DNA from: an uncultured Bacteroidales bacterium
Lineage (GTDB): Bacteria > Bacteroidota > Bacteroidia > Bacteroidales > UBA932
NCBI GenBank assembly: GCA_900321715.1
Contig: ONXC01000001.1
Location: 62,001 to 126,000 of the forward strand
DNA length: 64,000 bases
Reading direction: 5' to 3'
Shown here: piece by piece, positions 27,365 to 35,992 of the stretch
Layout: each line of letters begins with the position of its first letter
Numbering within the stretch: position 1 is the first letter of the stretch
Program-made: the position numbers and the translations under genes
The notes under the pieces: model-generated
What the model saw: the letters and a program-made list of their open reading frames with translations, nothing else
Database searches by the model: none
What the model was told of the DNA's origin: nothing

Positions 27365-28243
27365 ATGGCCAACGTACTCAGGGAAGTAACCCCCATCACA
27401 GACAGGGACTGCTTTTACATTGTGGAGCGCCACAAGAGCGAGTTCCTGTACCCCATTCATTCCCATAAGGAATTCGAACTCAATTTCATAGAAAACGGCA
27501 AGGGGGTTAAGCGTGTGGTGGGTGACAGCATAGAAGAGATCGGTGATCTGGAGCTTACCCTGGTAACCGGAGACGGCCTGGAGCACGCCTGGGAACAGGG
27601 GAACTGCACATCGGCCGATATCCGTGAGATCACAATCCAGTTTTCCGATACTCTCCTTGACGAACGCCTCCTTGGCCGTAACCAGTTTGCTTCCATAAAA
27701 CGGATGTTCGAAGGCGCACGGCTCGGTGTCACGTTCTCACTCACCGCCATCGCAAAAGTGTACAATCTGCTGGATACCCTGCCTTCCCTTGAGGAGCGCT
27801 TTGACCAGTTCCTCAATATGCTCAAGATCCTTAATGAGCTGTCTCAGGATAAGGGCGCAAGAATCCTTGCATCCACCTCATTCGCCAATACAAGGCAGGG
27901 GAGTGAAAGCCGCAGAATCCTTAAGGTAAAGGAGTATATATCAGAACATTACGCAGAGGATCTACGCCTTGAGGACCTTGCTGCCATGGTGGGAATGGCC
28001 CCCAGCGCGTTCAGCCGTTTCTTCAAGCAGCACACCACCCGCAATCTCCAGGATTACATCATTGACGTGAGGCTTGGAAGAGCCGCCCGCATGCTGGTGG
28101 ACACCACCACGGGAATCAGTGAAATCTGCTACGCCTGCGGCTTCAACAACCTCTCAAATTTCAACCGCGCCTTCAAGAACCGCCGCGGCTACACGCCCCG
28201 TGATTTCAGGGCGCTTTTCACCAAAAACAGGGTGTTTGTATAG
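27365..28243 (+). CDS. AraC-family transcriptional regulator of the mannan PUL
   Basis: A 292-residue regulator. The N-terminal part looks like a cupin sensor (SHKEFELNFIENGKGVKRVVGD, residues about 35-100). The C-terminal 100 residues hold two helix-turn-helix motifs of AraC type: LRLEDLAAMVGMAPSAFSRFFKQ and TGISEICYACGFNNLSNFNRAFK, followed by RGYTPRDFR. It directly precedes the mannanase-SusCD operon in the same direction. It is likely the local activator, in place of the hybrid two-component or SusR-type regulators often seen in PULs. Confidence 0.9.
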   Translation: MANVLREVTPITDRDCFYIVERHKSEFLYPIHSHKEFELNFIENGKGVKRVVGDSIEEIGDLELTLVTGDGLEHAWEQGNCTSADIREITIQFSDTLLDERLLGRNQFASIKRMFEGARLGVTFSLTAIAKVYNLLDTLPSLEERFDQFLNMLKILNELSQDKGARILASTSFANTRQGSESRRILKVKEYISEHYAEDLRLEDLAAMVGMAPSAFSRFFKQHTTRNLQDYIIDVRLGRAARMLVDTTTGISEICYACGFNNLSNFNRAFKNRRGYTPRDFRALFTKNRVFV

Positions 28244-28254
28244 CAGATGTTAAA

Positions 28255-28313
28255 AAAGTATCAGTTTTAGATATTTTTTCATTTGTCCGAAACAGGCCGA
28301 AACAATAACTTTG
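28255..28313 (+). promoter_or_regulatory. Main promoter of the mannan PUL, with upstream AAAGTATCA site
   Basis: TTTG (28282-28285) and TAACTTTG (28306-28313), spaced 20 nt, are a near-perfect -33/-7 pair. AAAGTATCA (28255-28263) lies upstream, at a position suited to activation. Confidence 0.65.
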
Positions 28314-28329
28314 CACAAGTAAAGTATTT

Positions 28330-29613
28330 ATGTCGGCCAACATAATGAAAATAACGCTCAAAACTGTGGTATGGGCTTTTCTTGCCCTTGCCGCTATTTC
28401 ATGTTCAAAAGCCCCTCAGTTTGTTACCGTAAAAGACGGTCATTTCCAGCGTGACGGTAAGCCCTACACCTATGTGGGAACCAATTTCTGGTATGGCCCC
28501 ATCCTGGCTTCGGAAGGCCGTGGCGGTGACATAGAGCGCCTCCAAAGGGAGCTTGACACCCTCAAGGCCCTTGGCCTCACCAACCTCCGTACCCTTGTTG
28601 GCGGAGACGGCCCGGATGGCGTATTCTCCCGCGTGGAGCCCACTCTCCAGACCGCTCCCGGCGTGTACAATGACACCCTCCTCGTGGGCCTTGACCGCTA
28701 TCTTGTGGAACTGGGCAAGAGGGGAATGCAGACCGTCCTCTACATCAACAACTCCTGGGAATGGAGCGGCGGTTACGGTCAGTACCTGGAATGGGCTACC
28801 GGTGAAAAGACCCTCATCCCGCTTGTGGACGGCTACTGGCCCTTCATGCAGCAGATGCGTAAGTTCCAGGTGTCTGAACCTGCCCAGGAACTCTATTTGG
28901 GCCATCTCAGAAACATTGTGGGCCGCACCAACAGCATCACCGGAAAGCCTTATAAGGAAGATCCCGCAATCTTTGCCTGGCAGCTTGGCAATGAGCCCCG
29001 CTGCTTCTCTTCTGAGAAGGAGATCCAGGACGGATTCATCGGCTGGATGACAAAGGCCGCTGCAATTGTGAAAGAGCTTGACCCCAACCACCTCCTTTCC
29101 ACCGGAAACGAAGGCCTGATGGGCTCGGAGGAAGACATTGAGCTTGTGAGAAGGATCAATTCCATCCCCGGCATAGACTACATGACCATCCACATCTGGC
29201 CCTACAACTGGGGCTGGGCAGGGGAGGAAAGCCTGGAGGAGGACCTCCCCGCGGCCATCGAGAAGACGTCGGCCTATATCGGCCTTCACGCAGAACTGGC
29301 TCAGGAACTGGGCATGCCCGTTGTGTGCGAGGAATTCGGTTTCCCGCGTGACGGTTTCAAGGCCGATATTTCCGCGCCCACCCGCACGCGTGATGCGTAC
29401 TATAAATTTGTCTTCTCCCAGGTTGGCGGAAACCTTGACGGCGCCAACTTCTGGGGCTGGAGCGGCACCGCAGTGCCCCTGCATGAGCAGTGGGAGAGCG
29501 GAGACCCCTACACCGGAGACCCCGCCCAGGAGGCCCAGGGCCTTAACGGCGTTTACGTGACAGACTCTACCGTTGACATTATTTGCAACGCAACAAACAA
29601 TCTAAACCAATAA
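28330..29613 (+). CDS. GH5_7 endo-beta-1,4-mannanase lipoprotein
   Basis: This 427-residue lipoprotein (lipobox AAISC) carries a complete GH5 barrel of the mannanase subfamily. The signature pieces are GKPYTYVGTNFWYGP near the start, YINNSWEWSGGYGQYLEW, the acid/base in AWQLGNEPRC, the IHIWPYNW strand and the nucleophile in VVCEEFGFPRDG. It cleaves beta-mannan backbones, probably at the cell surface. It is the first gene behind the main PUL promoter, ahead of susC. ATG codons at 28,330 and 28,345 are both possible starts. Confidence 0.93.
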   Translation: MSANIMKITLKTVVWAFLALAAISCSKAPQFVTVKDGHFQRDGKPYTYVGTNFWYGPILASEGRGGDIERLQRELDTLKALGLTNLRTLVGGDGPDGVFSRVEPTLQTAPGVYNDTLLVGLDRYLVELGKRGMQTVLYINNSWEWSGGYGQYLEWATGEKTLIPLVDGYWPFMQQMRKFQVSEPAQELYLGHLRNIVGRTNSITGKPYKEDPAIFAWQLGNEPRCFSSEKEIQDGFIGWMTKAAAIVKELDPNHLLSTGNEGLMGSEEDIELVRRINSIPGIDYMTIHIWPYNWGWAGEESLEEDLPAAIEKTSAYIGLHAELAQELGMPVVCEEFGFPRDGFKADISAPTRTRDAYYKFVFSQVGGNLDGANFWGWSGTAVPLHEQWESGDPYTGDPAQEAQGLNGVYVTDSTVDIICNATNNLNQ

Positions 29614-29641
29614 TAATATTAACCATTAACCAACAAAAAGC

Positions 29642-32600
29642 ATGAGACAAAAATTTGTGACCTTCATGCTGGCGCTCCTCGCCACTACTGCCCTGTTCGC
29701 ACAGAACAAGGTCAGCGGCACGGTGACCGACAACGTCGGCCCGGTAATCGGAGCCAGTGTCATGGAGAAGGGTACCAATAACGGTGCCATCACAGACCTC
29801 GATGGTAACTACACCATCACCGTGCGCCCCGGCGCAACGCTGGTGTTCTCATCCATCGGTTATGCAACCCAGGAAATCGCCGTGGGTAACCAGAGCGTTA
29901 TCAACGTTGTCCTGGGAGAGGATACCCAGTTCCTTGACGAAGTAGTCGTCGTGGGTTACGGTACCATGAAGAGGAGTGACCTCTCCGGTGCTTCCGTTTC
30001 CATGAAGGAGGAAGACCTGAAGGGCTCCATCATCACCAACCTGGACCAGTCCCTGCAGGGCCGCGCAGCCGGTGTTTCTGCAGTGCAGACTTCAGGTGCT
30101 CCTGGTTCATCCTCATCCATCCGCGTCCGTGGTCAGGCCACCGTCAACGCAAACGCCGAACCTCTGTACGTCATTGACGGCGTCATCGTCCAGGGTGGCG
30201 GCAATTCCGGCGCAGACTTCGGTCTTGGTGATGCCCTGGGTAACGGTAAGGTTTCCACCATCTCCCCGCTGTCCACCATCAACCCTGCCGATATCGTTAG
30301 CATGGAAATCCTCAAGGATGCATCGGCCACCGCTATTTACGGTGCCCAGGGTGCTAACGGCGTTGTCCTCATTACCACCAAGCATGGTAAGGCCGGAGAC
30401 GCCAAGTTCTCCTATGACGGTATGTTCGCAGTAAGCCGCCAGACCAGCCGCATCAAGATGCTGAACCTCCGTGAATTCGCAGAGTACTATAACGATATGG
30501 TGAATATCGGAGAAGTTGAGGCCAATGCCCTCTATTCCGATCCTTCCATCCTCGGAAAGGGTACCAACTGGCAGGACGAGGTCTTCCGCACCGCTCTCCA
30601 GCACCAGCATCAGGTAAGCGCCCAGGGCGGTTCTGAGAAAGTCCAGTACTATGTCTCCGGTTCCTATATGAACCAGGAAGGTACCATCATCGGCTCCAAC
30701 TTCGACCGCCTCAGCTTCCGTACCAACCTTGACGCACAGCTCAAGGAGTGGTTCAAACTGGGTGTGAATGCCACTTACGCCCTCACCCACGATAACCTTA
30801 AGCTGGCCGATGGTCAGGAAGGTGTCATCTTCTACTCCCTGGCATCCCTCCCCGACATCCCCGTCTACGACATTGACGGCAACTATTCCACCGTGGTCCG
30901 TGAAGGTTACAACACCAAGAACCCCGTGGCTCTTGCAATGTACAACGAGAACACCCTGAAGCGTCAGAAACTCACCGGTAACATCTACGCGGAACTCACT
31001 CCCATCAAGCATTTCGCTTTCCGCAGTGAGGTTGGTTTCGATATCAGCGCTTCACAGGCCGATACTTACAAACCCAAGATATCCCTCGGTACATTCCAGC
31101 AGGGCAGTAACTCCATCAGCCAGCAGCGTAACGCAAGCGTGTACTGGTCCATCAAGAACTACCTTACCTATTCCAACACCTTCGGTAAGCACAGCATAAC
31201 CGCCATGGTTGGTCAGGAAGCCTGGGAATCCCGCTGGGACTACATGAGAGCCGCCAGCACGGACCTTCCTTCCGACGAAATCCATAGCCTGAGCCTTGCC
31301 ACCAGCAAGTCTCCCACCATCGGCGGCGGTTTCGGTTCAAGTGCAATGGCCTCATTCTTTACCCGTGAGACCTACAACTACGACAACCGTTACCTCCTCA
31401 CCTACACCTTCCGTTACGATGGTTCCTCCAACTTCGGTCCCGATAACCGCTGGGCAGGCTTCCACTCAGTAGCAGGAAGCTGGCGCTTCACCAATGAGAA
31501 GTTCTTCCCGGCATCCGTGAAGAACGTCCTCAATGACGGTAAGATCCGCCTTGGCTGGGGCCAGACCGGTAATGCCAACATCGGCTCCGGCGCCTGGGAA
31601 TCCGGCATGAGCAAGATGCCTTCCGCACTTGGCGACAGCCAGCGCCCCTCCAACATCTCCAATACCGGTATCCACTGGGAGAAACAGGAACAGATCAACA
31701 TCGGCCTTGACCTGAATTTCTTCCAGAACCGCCTGAACCTCACCGTAGACCTCTATCAGAAAGTGTCATCGGATATGCTTATGTCAATGACCCTTCCTTC
31801 ATACATGGGTACCCAGGGTAACGGCTCATCGGCCCTCGCAGCACCTAAGGGTAACTACGGTACCATCCGCAACCGCGGTCTTGAAATCACCCTTGACACG
31901 CACCCCATTGACGGAAAGAACTTCAGCTGGGATTCCAACTTCCAGATCTCCTTCAACCAGAACAAACTCGTAGCCCTTGACGGCAGCGCCAATGCCCAGC
32001 TTGTGGGTTACGGTCAGTGGAACGACATTGTGTCCGTGACTGAAATCGGCGAGTCCCTCTATAACTTCTATGGTTACAAGGTACTGGGCGTGTACAAGGA
32101 CCTTGAGGATATCCAGAATTCTCCTACCCCGGAGAAATATCCTTCCGACGGTGTGTTCAACCGCAACACCACCGTATGGCCCGGTGACCTCAAGTTCGCA
32201 GATGTCAACGGCGACGGCAAGATCAATGAGCTTGATCGCACCAACATCGGCTCACCGCTTCCCCTCTTCACCTTCGGTTGGACCAACACATTCCGTTACA
32301 AGAACTTTGACCTTTCAATCTTCCTCAATGGTTCAGTTGGCAACAAGGTTCTCAACTACAACCTGATGGGTCAGGGCTGGAACGGTCTGGTTCATATGAA
32401 CAGCGTCTGGACCAACCAGCACGCCTCCATCGCAGACCGCGCCCGTCTGGAGCAGATAGATCCTGAAAAAGTCTATGCTCCCGGTGAAACCTGGCAGTGG
32501 GATGTCTCCAATGTCCGCGTTGCAAACGCCGACACCAAGACCCCCCGTCCCTCAATCGCCGATCCTAACGACAACGACCGCCTCAGCGACCGCTACATCG

Positions 32601-32857
32601 AAGACGGCTCCTATCTCCGCGTGAAGAACATCACCCTCGGCTACACCTTCCCCAAGAAGGTCCTTGAGAAAGTGAAGATTGACAATATCCGCCTGTATAT
32701 GAACATCCAGAATGTCTACACCTTCACCAAGTATATGGGTTACGATCCTGAAGTTGGTGCTTCCACCCAGGATTCTTCCGGCCTTACCTTCGGCGTGGAT
32801 AACGGCCGTTATCCTTCCCCGATGACCTGTTCCTTCGGTGTTAACCTTACTTTCTAA
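29642..32857 (+). CDS. SusC-family TonB-dependent transporter
   Basis: A complete 1071-residue outer-membrane transporter: signal peptide (ATTALFAQ), carboxypeptidase-D-like N-terminal extension (residues about 25-105, VSGTVTDNVGPVIGASVMEKG), plug domain with DEVVVVGYGTMKRSDLSGAS and IRVRGQATVNANAEPLYVIDG, then the barrel ending in CSFGVNLTF. It imports mannan or hemicellulose oligosaccharides together with the SusD protein encoded next. An A/C-rich leader (ATTAACCATTAACCAAC) precedes the start, similar to that before the 2283 gene. Confidence 0.97.
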   Translation: MRQKFVTFMLALLATTALFAQNKVSGTVTDNVGPVIGASVMEKGTNNGAITDLDGNYTITVRPGATLVFSSIGYATQEIAVGNQSVINVVLGEDTQFLDEVVVVGYGTMKRSDLSGASVSMKEEDLKGSIITNLDQSLQGRAAGVSAVQTSGAPGSSSSIRVRGQATVNANAEPLYVIDGVIVQGGGNSGADFGLGDALGNGKVSTISPLSTINPADIVSMEILKDASATAIYGAQGANGVVLITTKHGKAGDAKFSYDGMFAVSRQTSRIKMLNLREFAEYYNDMVNIGEVEANALYSDPSILGKGTNWQDEVFRTALQHQHQVSAQGGSEKVQYYVSGSYMNQEGTIIGSNFDRLSFRTNLDAQLKEWFKLGVNATYALTHDNLKLADGQEGVIFYSLASLPDIPVYDIDGNYSTVVREGYNTKNPVALAMYNENTLKRQKLTGNIYAELTPIKHFAFRSEVGFDISASQADTYKPKISLGTFQQGSNSISQQRNASVYWSIKNYLTYSNTFGKHSITAMVGQEAWESRWDYMRAASTDLPSDEIHSLSLATSKSPTIGGGFGSSAMASFFTRETYNYDNRYLLTYTFRYDGSSNFGPDNRWAGFHSVAGSWRFTNEKFFPASVKNVLNDGKIRLGWGQTGNANIGSGAWESGMSKMPSALGDSQRPSNISNTGIHWEKQEQINIGLDLNFFQNRLNLTVDLYQKVSSDMLMSMTLPSYMGTQGNGSSALAAPKGNYGTIRNRGLEITLDTHPIDGKNFSWDSNFQISFNQNKLVALDGSANAQLVGYGQWNDIVSVTEIGESLYNFYGYKVLGVYKDLEDIQNSPTPEKYPSDGVFNRNTTVWPGDLKFADVNGDGKINELDRTNIGSPLPLFTFGWTNTFRYKNFDLSIFLNGSVGNKVLNYNLMGQGWNGLVHMNSVWTNQHASIADRARLEQIDPEKVYAPGETWQWDVSNVRVANADTKTPRPSIADPNDNDRLSDRYIEDGSYLRVKNITLGYTFPKKVLEKVKIDNIRLYMNIQNVYTFTKYMGYDPEVGASTQDSSGLTFGVDNGRYPSPMTCSFGVNLTF

Positions 32858-32873
32858 AATGGAGGACAGCAAG

Positions 32874-34664
32874 ATGAAAAATACAATCAAATATATCCTT
32901 ACAGTTGCAGCAGTCATCTTAGTGGCCGCTTCCTGCTCCAAATTCCTGAACCGTCCGGCAGAAGACAGATACACAACTGCCAACTACTATCAGAACGACA
33001 TGCAGGTGGAGCAGTCCGTCAACTACCTCTACAATTCTCCTTGGTACGATATTATCCGTTTCTACATCTACGGATCGGAAACTATGTGCGGTAACGTCTA
33101 TCAGGGCAACAACGCCTACTCTACCCTTACTGTTAACGGTACTGACGCGGACCTCAAGAATATGTCCTATTCCCTTTGGGCCGTGAACGCGCAGTGCAAC
33201 ACCGTCATCAACAACATCCGTAACTCTACCGGTACCGCAAGCCAGGAAACAAAGAACAAGGCAATCGGCGAGGCCCTCGCCTGGAAGGCTATGGCTTATT
33301 TCCTCCTTGTCCGTACCTTCGGTGACGTTCCCATCATTCACGACAACACTTCCACCATCAAGGACGCCAGTTATAACGAGCAGTTCAAGGTGAAGAAGTC
33401 CGATGTCTACGATTACATCATCATCACCCTTGAAAAGGCCATCGAACTCCTTCCCAAGGATCCCAATATAGGCAAATACAACCGCATTGACAAGTATGCC
33501 GCGATGGGTCTCCTCGCAAAGGTATACCTCACAAAGGCCGGCGTTAACGGCTCCATCTCTTCCGAGGAAGCCAAGGCCGATCTTGAAAAGGCAAAGACCT
33601 ATGCCCTGGATGTCATTGAGAATTCCGGCCGCAGCCTTACCCCCAACTACGAGGATGTGTTCCGTATGGAGCCCACCATCTTCCAGGCAACCGGTGAAAA
33701 CCTCTTCTCCTGGCAGTGGGTTTCCGGCAGCGGTATCTGGACTGCACAGAACTCCATCCAGAGTGACGTGAGCATGCAGGGTATCGACGAATTCGGTAAC
33801 ACCTGGGGAGACTGGAAAGGTCCCAGCGTGAACCTTCAGGACCTCTTCGGAGTATCGGCCGATGTAGAACCTACCCTCCGCGTAGACAAGGATGACCGCC
33901 GCCACGGCACCATCATGATGTTCGGCGACCAGTATCCCCAGTATTGGAGAGACAAGGGCGGGCTTGATCTGTACCGTTTCCACAATGACGAGAATTACTA
34001 TCCCACCGGCCTTGAAACCAATGGTTCCAACCACCAGTGGAGCTGCCAGAGCGGCGGTATGTATGCAAAGCATATCTATGGCTGCGGAACCGACCACGTT
34101 GCTGCGCTTGGTATCAACGCCGACCGTATGTGCTATCAGCTGCCCACCCATATCCTCCGTCTGTCAGACGTTTATCTGGTTTATGCCGAGGCCTGTATGC
34201 TCACCGGCGACAGCGCAAACGCCCTTGCCTATGTAAACAAGGTACGTGCACGCGCACACGCAACCCAGTATACCACCATCAAGATTGAAGACATCTGGAA
34301 AGAGCGCCGTCTGGAACTTGCCCTTGAAGGCGACAACTGGTACGACTACGTCCGCCGTTCCTACTACGACGTAAACGCAGTTATCGCAGAACTGAAGGCC
34401 CAGCGCCGTTCCCACTGGGATGGTATCACCGATGTCTATCACGATTATGTGGTGGCCGATGACGGCTCCTATGTGGGCCCCGGCGCACATACTTGGGATC
34501 AGTCCAAGATCGTCTACAACGCTTCCGACGAACTTACCGACGTAAAGCCCGAGATGTTCACCATTCCTTTCCCTACCGAAGACGTGGTTATGAATCCCAA
34601 TGTGGGTTCAGACGTAGAAGCAGTCTCCGTGAATGTCCGTGAAACCTTTACCTATGACTTTTAA
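32874..34664 (+). CDS. SusD-family nutrient-binding lipoprotein
   Basis: Counted from MKNTIKYILT this is 596 residues with lipobox AASC. It has the family landmarks: LNRPAEDRYTTANYYQ after the cysteine, AIGEALAWKAMAYFLLVRTFGDVP, RLSDVYLVYAEACMLTGDSANAL and KERRLELALEGDNWYDYVRR. I prefer the start at 32,874, with GGAGG 9 nt upstream, over 32,838, which lies inside the end of susC. It forms the surface complex with SusC. Confidence 0.96.
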   Translation: MKNTIKYILTVAAVILVAASCSKFLNRPAEDRYTTANYYQNDMQVEQSVNYLYNSPWYDIIRFYIYGSETMCGNVYQGNNAYSTLTVNGTDADLKNMSYSLWAVNAQCNTVINNIRNSTGTASQETKNKAIGEALAWKAMAYFLLVRTFGDVPIIHDNTSTIKDASYNEQFKVKKSDVYDYIIITLEKAIELLPKDPNIGKYNRIDKYAAMGLLAKVYLTKAGVNGSISSEEAKADLEKAKTYALDVIENSGRSLTPNYEDVFRMEPTIFQATGENLFSWQWVSGSGIWTAQNSIQSDVSMQGIDEFGNTWGDWKGPSVNLQDLFGVSADVEPTLRVDKDDRRHGTIMMFGDQYPQYWRDKGGLDLYRFHNDENYYPTGLETNGSNHQWSCQSGGMYAKHIYGCGTDHVAALGINADRMCYQLPTHILRLSDVYLVYAEACMLTGDSANALAYVNKVRARAHATQYTTIKIEDIWKERRLELALEGDNWYDYVRRSYYDVNAVIAELKAQRRSHWDGITDVYHDYVVADDGSYVGPGAHTWDQSKIVYNASDELTDVKPEMFTIPFPTEDVVMNPNVGSDVEAVSVNVRETFTYDF

Positions 34665-34675
34665 TTGCTGAATCC

Positions 34676-35980
34676 ATGAACAGAATGACTAAATATATTG
34701 GTATCATCATGGGTCTGGCCGTGCTGGCATCCTGCAAGTCCATGGATTATCCGGACCGCTTCCAGCCCACTCCCGGCGCTCCTTCGGTGGATTATGTCCG
34801 TTATGCCGACAGGGACGTCATCATCAGCCAGGCTGCTATGGAAGAGACCATATGCATCGTTGGTGACAATCTCACCAGCGTTCACGAACTTTATTTCAAC
34901 GATCAGCCGGCAGTCCTGAACACCAGTTTCATCACCGCCCACACTATGATCGTTGCCGTTCCCAAGACCCTTCCCGAGGTTGAAGACAACAAGATGCACC
35001 TTGTCACCCGTGACAGCACCGTTGTTCTCTACGACTTCAAGGTCCTGCCTCCTGTACCCAAGATTACCGGAATGTCCAACGAATGGGCTCCTGCAGGAGA
35101 AACCGTTACAATCAAGGGTTCTTCTCTGTTTGCTCCCCTTACCGTCCAGTTCCCCGGTGTAGACCCCGTGGATATTACCAGTACTGACGGAGATTCCTTC
35201 CAGGTAAAGGTCCCCGCCGGAGCACAGCCCGGTAAGATTAAGGTTACAACCGCTTCCGGTACCGCCCAGTCCATCTTTATGTACCAGGATTCCCGCGGTA
35301 TGCTGTTCAATTTTGACACTGATCCCCATCCCGCCAACCACGGCTGGCACGCCCAGGTAATTGAAACCGACGGCACCGCTCTCAGCGGCAACTTCCTCCG
35401 CCTTGGCGGTGGCGGCGCCACTCTTGATGCCGATGGCGGCTGGAACGACGGCGCATATTCATTCGAGTACTGGCCCGGTGACTGGGACGATCCCGTCTCC
35501 TATGCCGACAGCCCCCGACTCACTGATTTTGCCGACTTCACCAAGTGGAACAATATGGGTCTCAAGTTCGAGATGCTTATCCCTTCCTCTGATCCCTGGC
35601 AGTCCGGCGCCATGCAACTGATCATCGGCGGCGTTGATCTTGTGACAGGCGGTGCAGAAGGTGCCACCGATATCTACGGTAACACCTGCGCAGGAGCAAA
35701 CAACAAGTTCATCAGCGGTGACGGCGCTCCTATGGCTCCCCGCGCCCTCTACAGGCCTTGGGAAGCAACCGGTTCATATGATACCGCAGACAAGTGGGTT
35801 ACCGTTACCATCCCTTATACCAGTTTCGTTTACAAGTCTGACGGAACTCAGAATGACTATGAGATCAAGCCCGAGACCTTCACATCCCTTACCATCTTCG
35901 TATGGGGCGGCGGTGTTGCCGGTACCGAGAGCCATCCCGTCATCAAGATTGATAACATCCGTGCAGTTCCCATCAAATAA
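34676..35980 (+). CDS. Surface glycan-binding protein with IPT/TIG domains
   Basis: This 434-residue lipoprotein (LASCKS) is in the SusE/SGBP position. One or two IPT/TIG immunoglobulin-like domains are visible (PPVPKITGMSNEWAPAGETVTIKGSSL; residues about 40-205). A C-terminal beta-sandwich contains FDTDPHPANHGWHA, SFEYWPGDWDDP and the final IKIDNIRAVPIK. The C-terminal part resembles the binding domain of SGBP-B proteins from hemicellulose PULs. Binding of mannan or glucan chains is inferred from context. Confidence 0.85.
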   Translation: MNRMTKYIGIIMGLAVLASCKSMDYPDRFQPTPGAPSVDYVRYADRDVIISQAAMEETICIVGDNLTSVHELYFNDQPAVLNTSFITAHTMIVAVPKTLPEVEDNKMHLVTRDSTVVLYDFKVLPPVPKITGMSNEWAPAGETVTIKGSSLFAPLTVQFPGVDPVDITSTDGDSFQVKVPAGAQPGKIKVTTASGTAQSIFMYQDSRGMLFNFDTDPHPANHGWHAQVIETDGTALSGNFLRLGGGGATLDADGGWNDGAYSFEYWPGDWDDPVSYADSPRLTDFADFTKWNNMGLKFEMLIPSSDPWQSGAMQLIIGGVDLVTGGAEGATDIYGNTCAGANNKFISGDGAPMAPRALYRPWEATGSYDTADKWVTVTIPYTSFVYKSDGTQNDYEIKPETFTSLTIFVWGGGVAGTESHPVIKIDNIRAVPIK

Positions 35981-35992
35981 TCCGAAGCGTTT

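Noticed and set aside
32919..34151. Long antisense open frames opposite SusD, SusC, kinase and other genes (for example 410 codons here, and 10608-11774)
   Set aside because: They mirror GC-rich codon use on the coding strand, have no family features, and lie wholly opposite well-supported genes.
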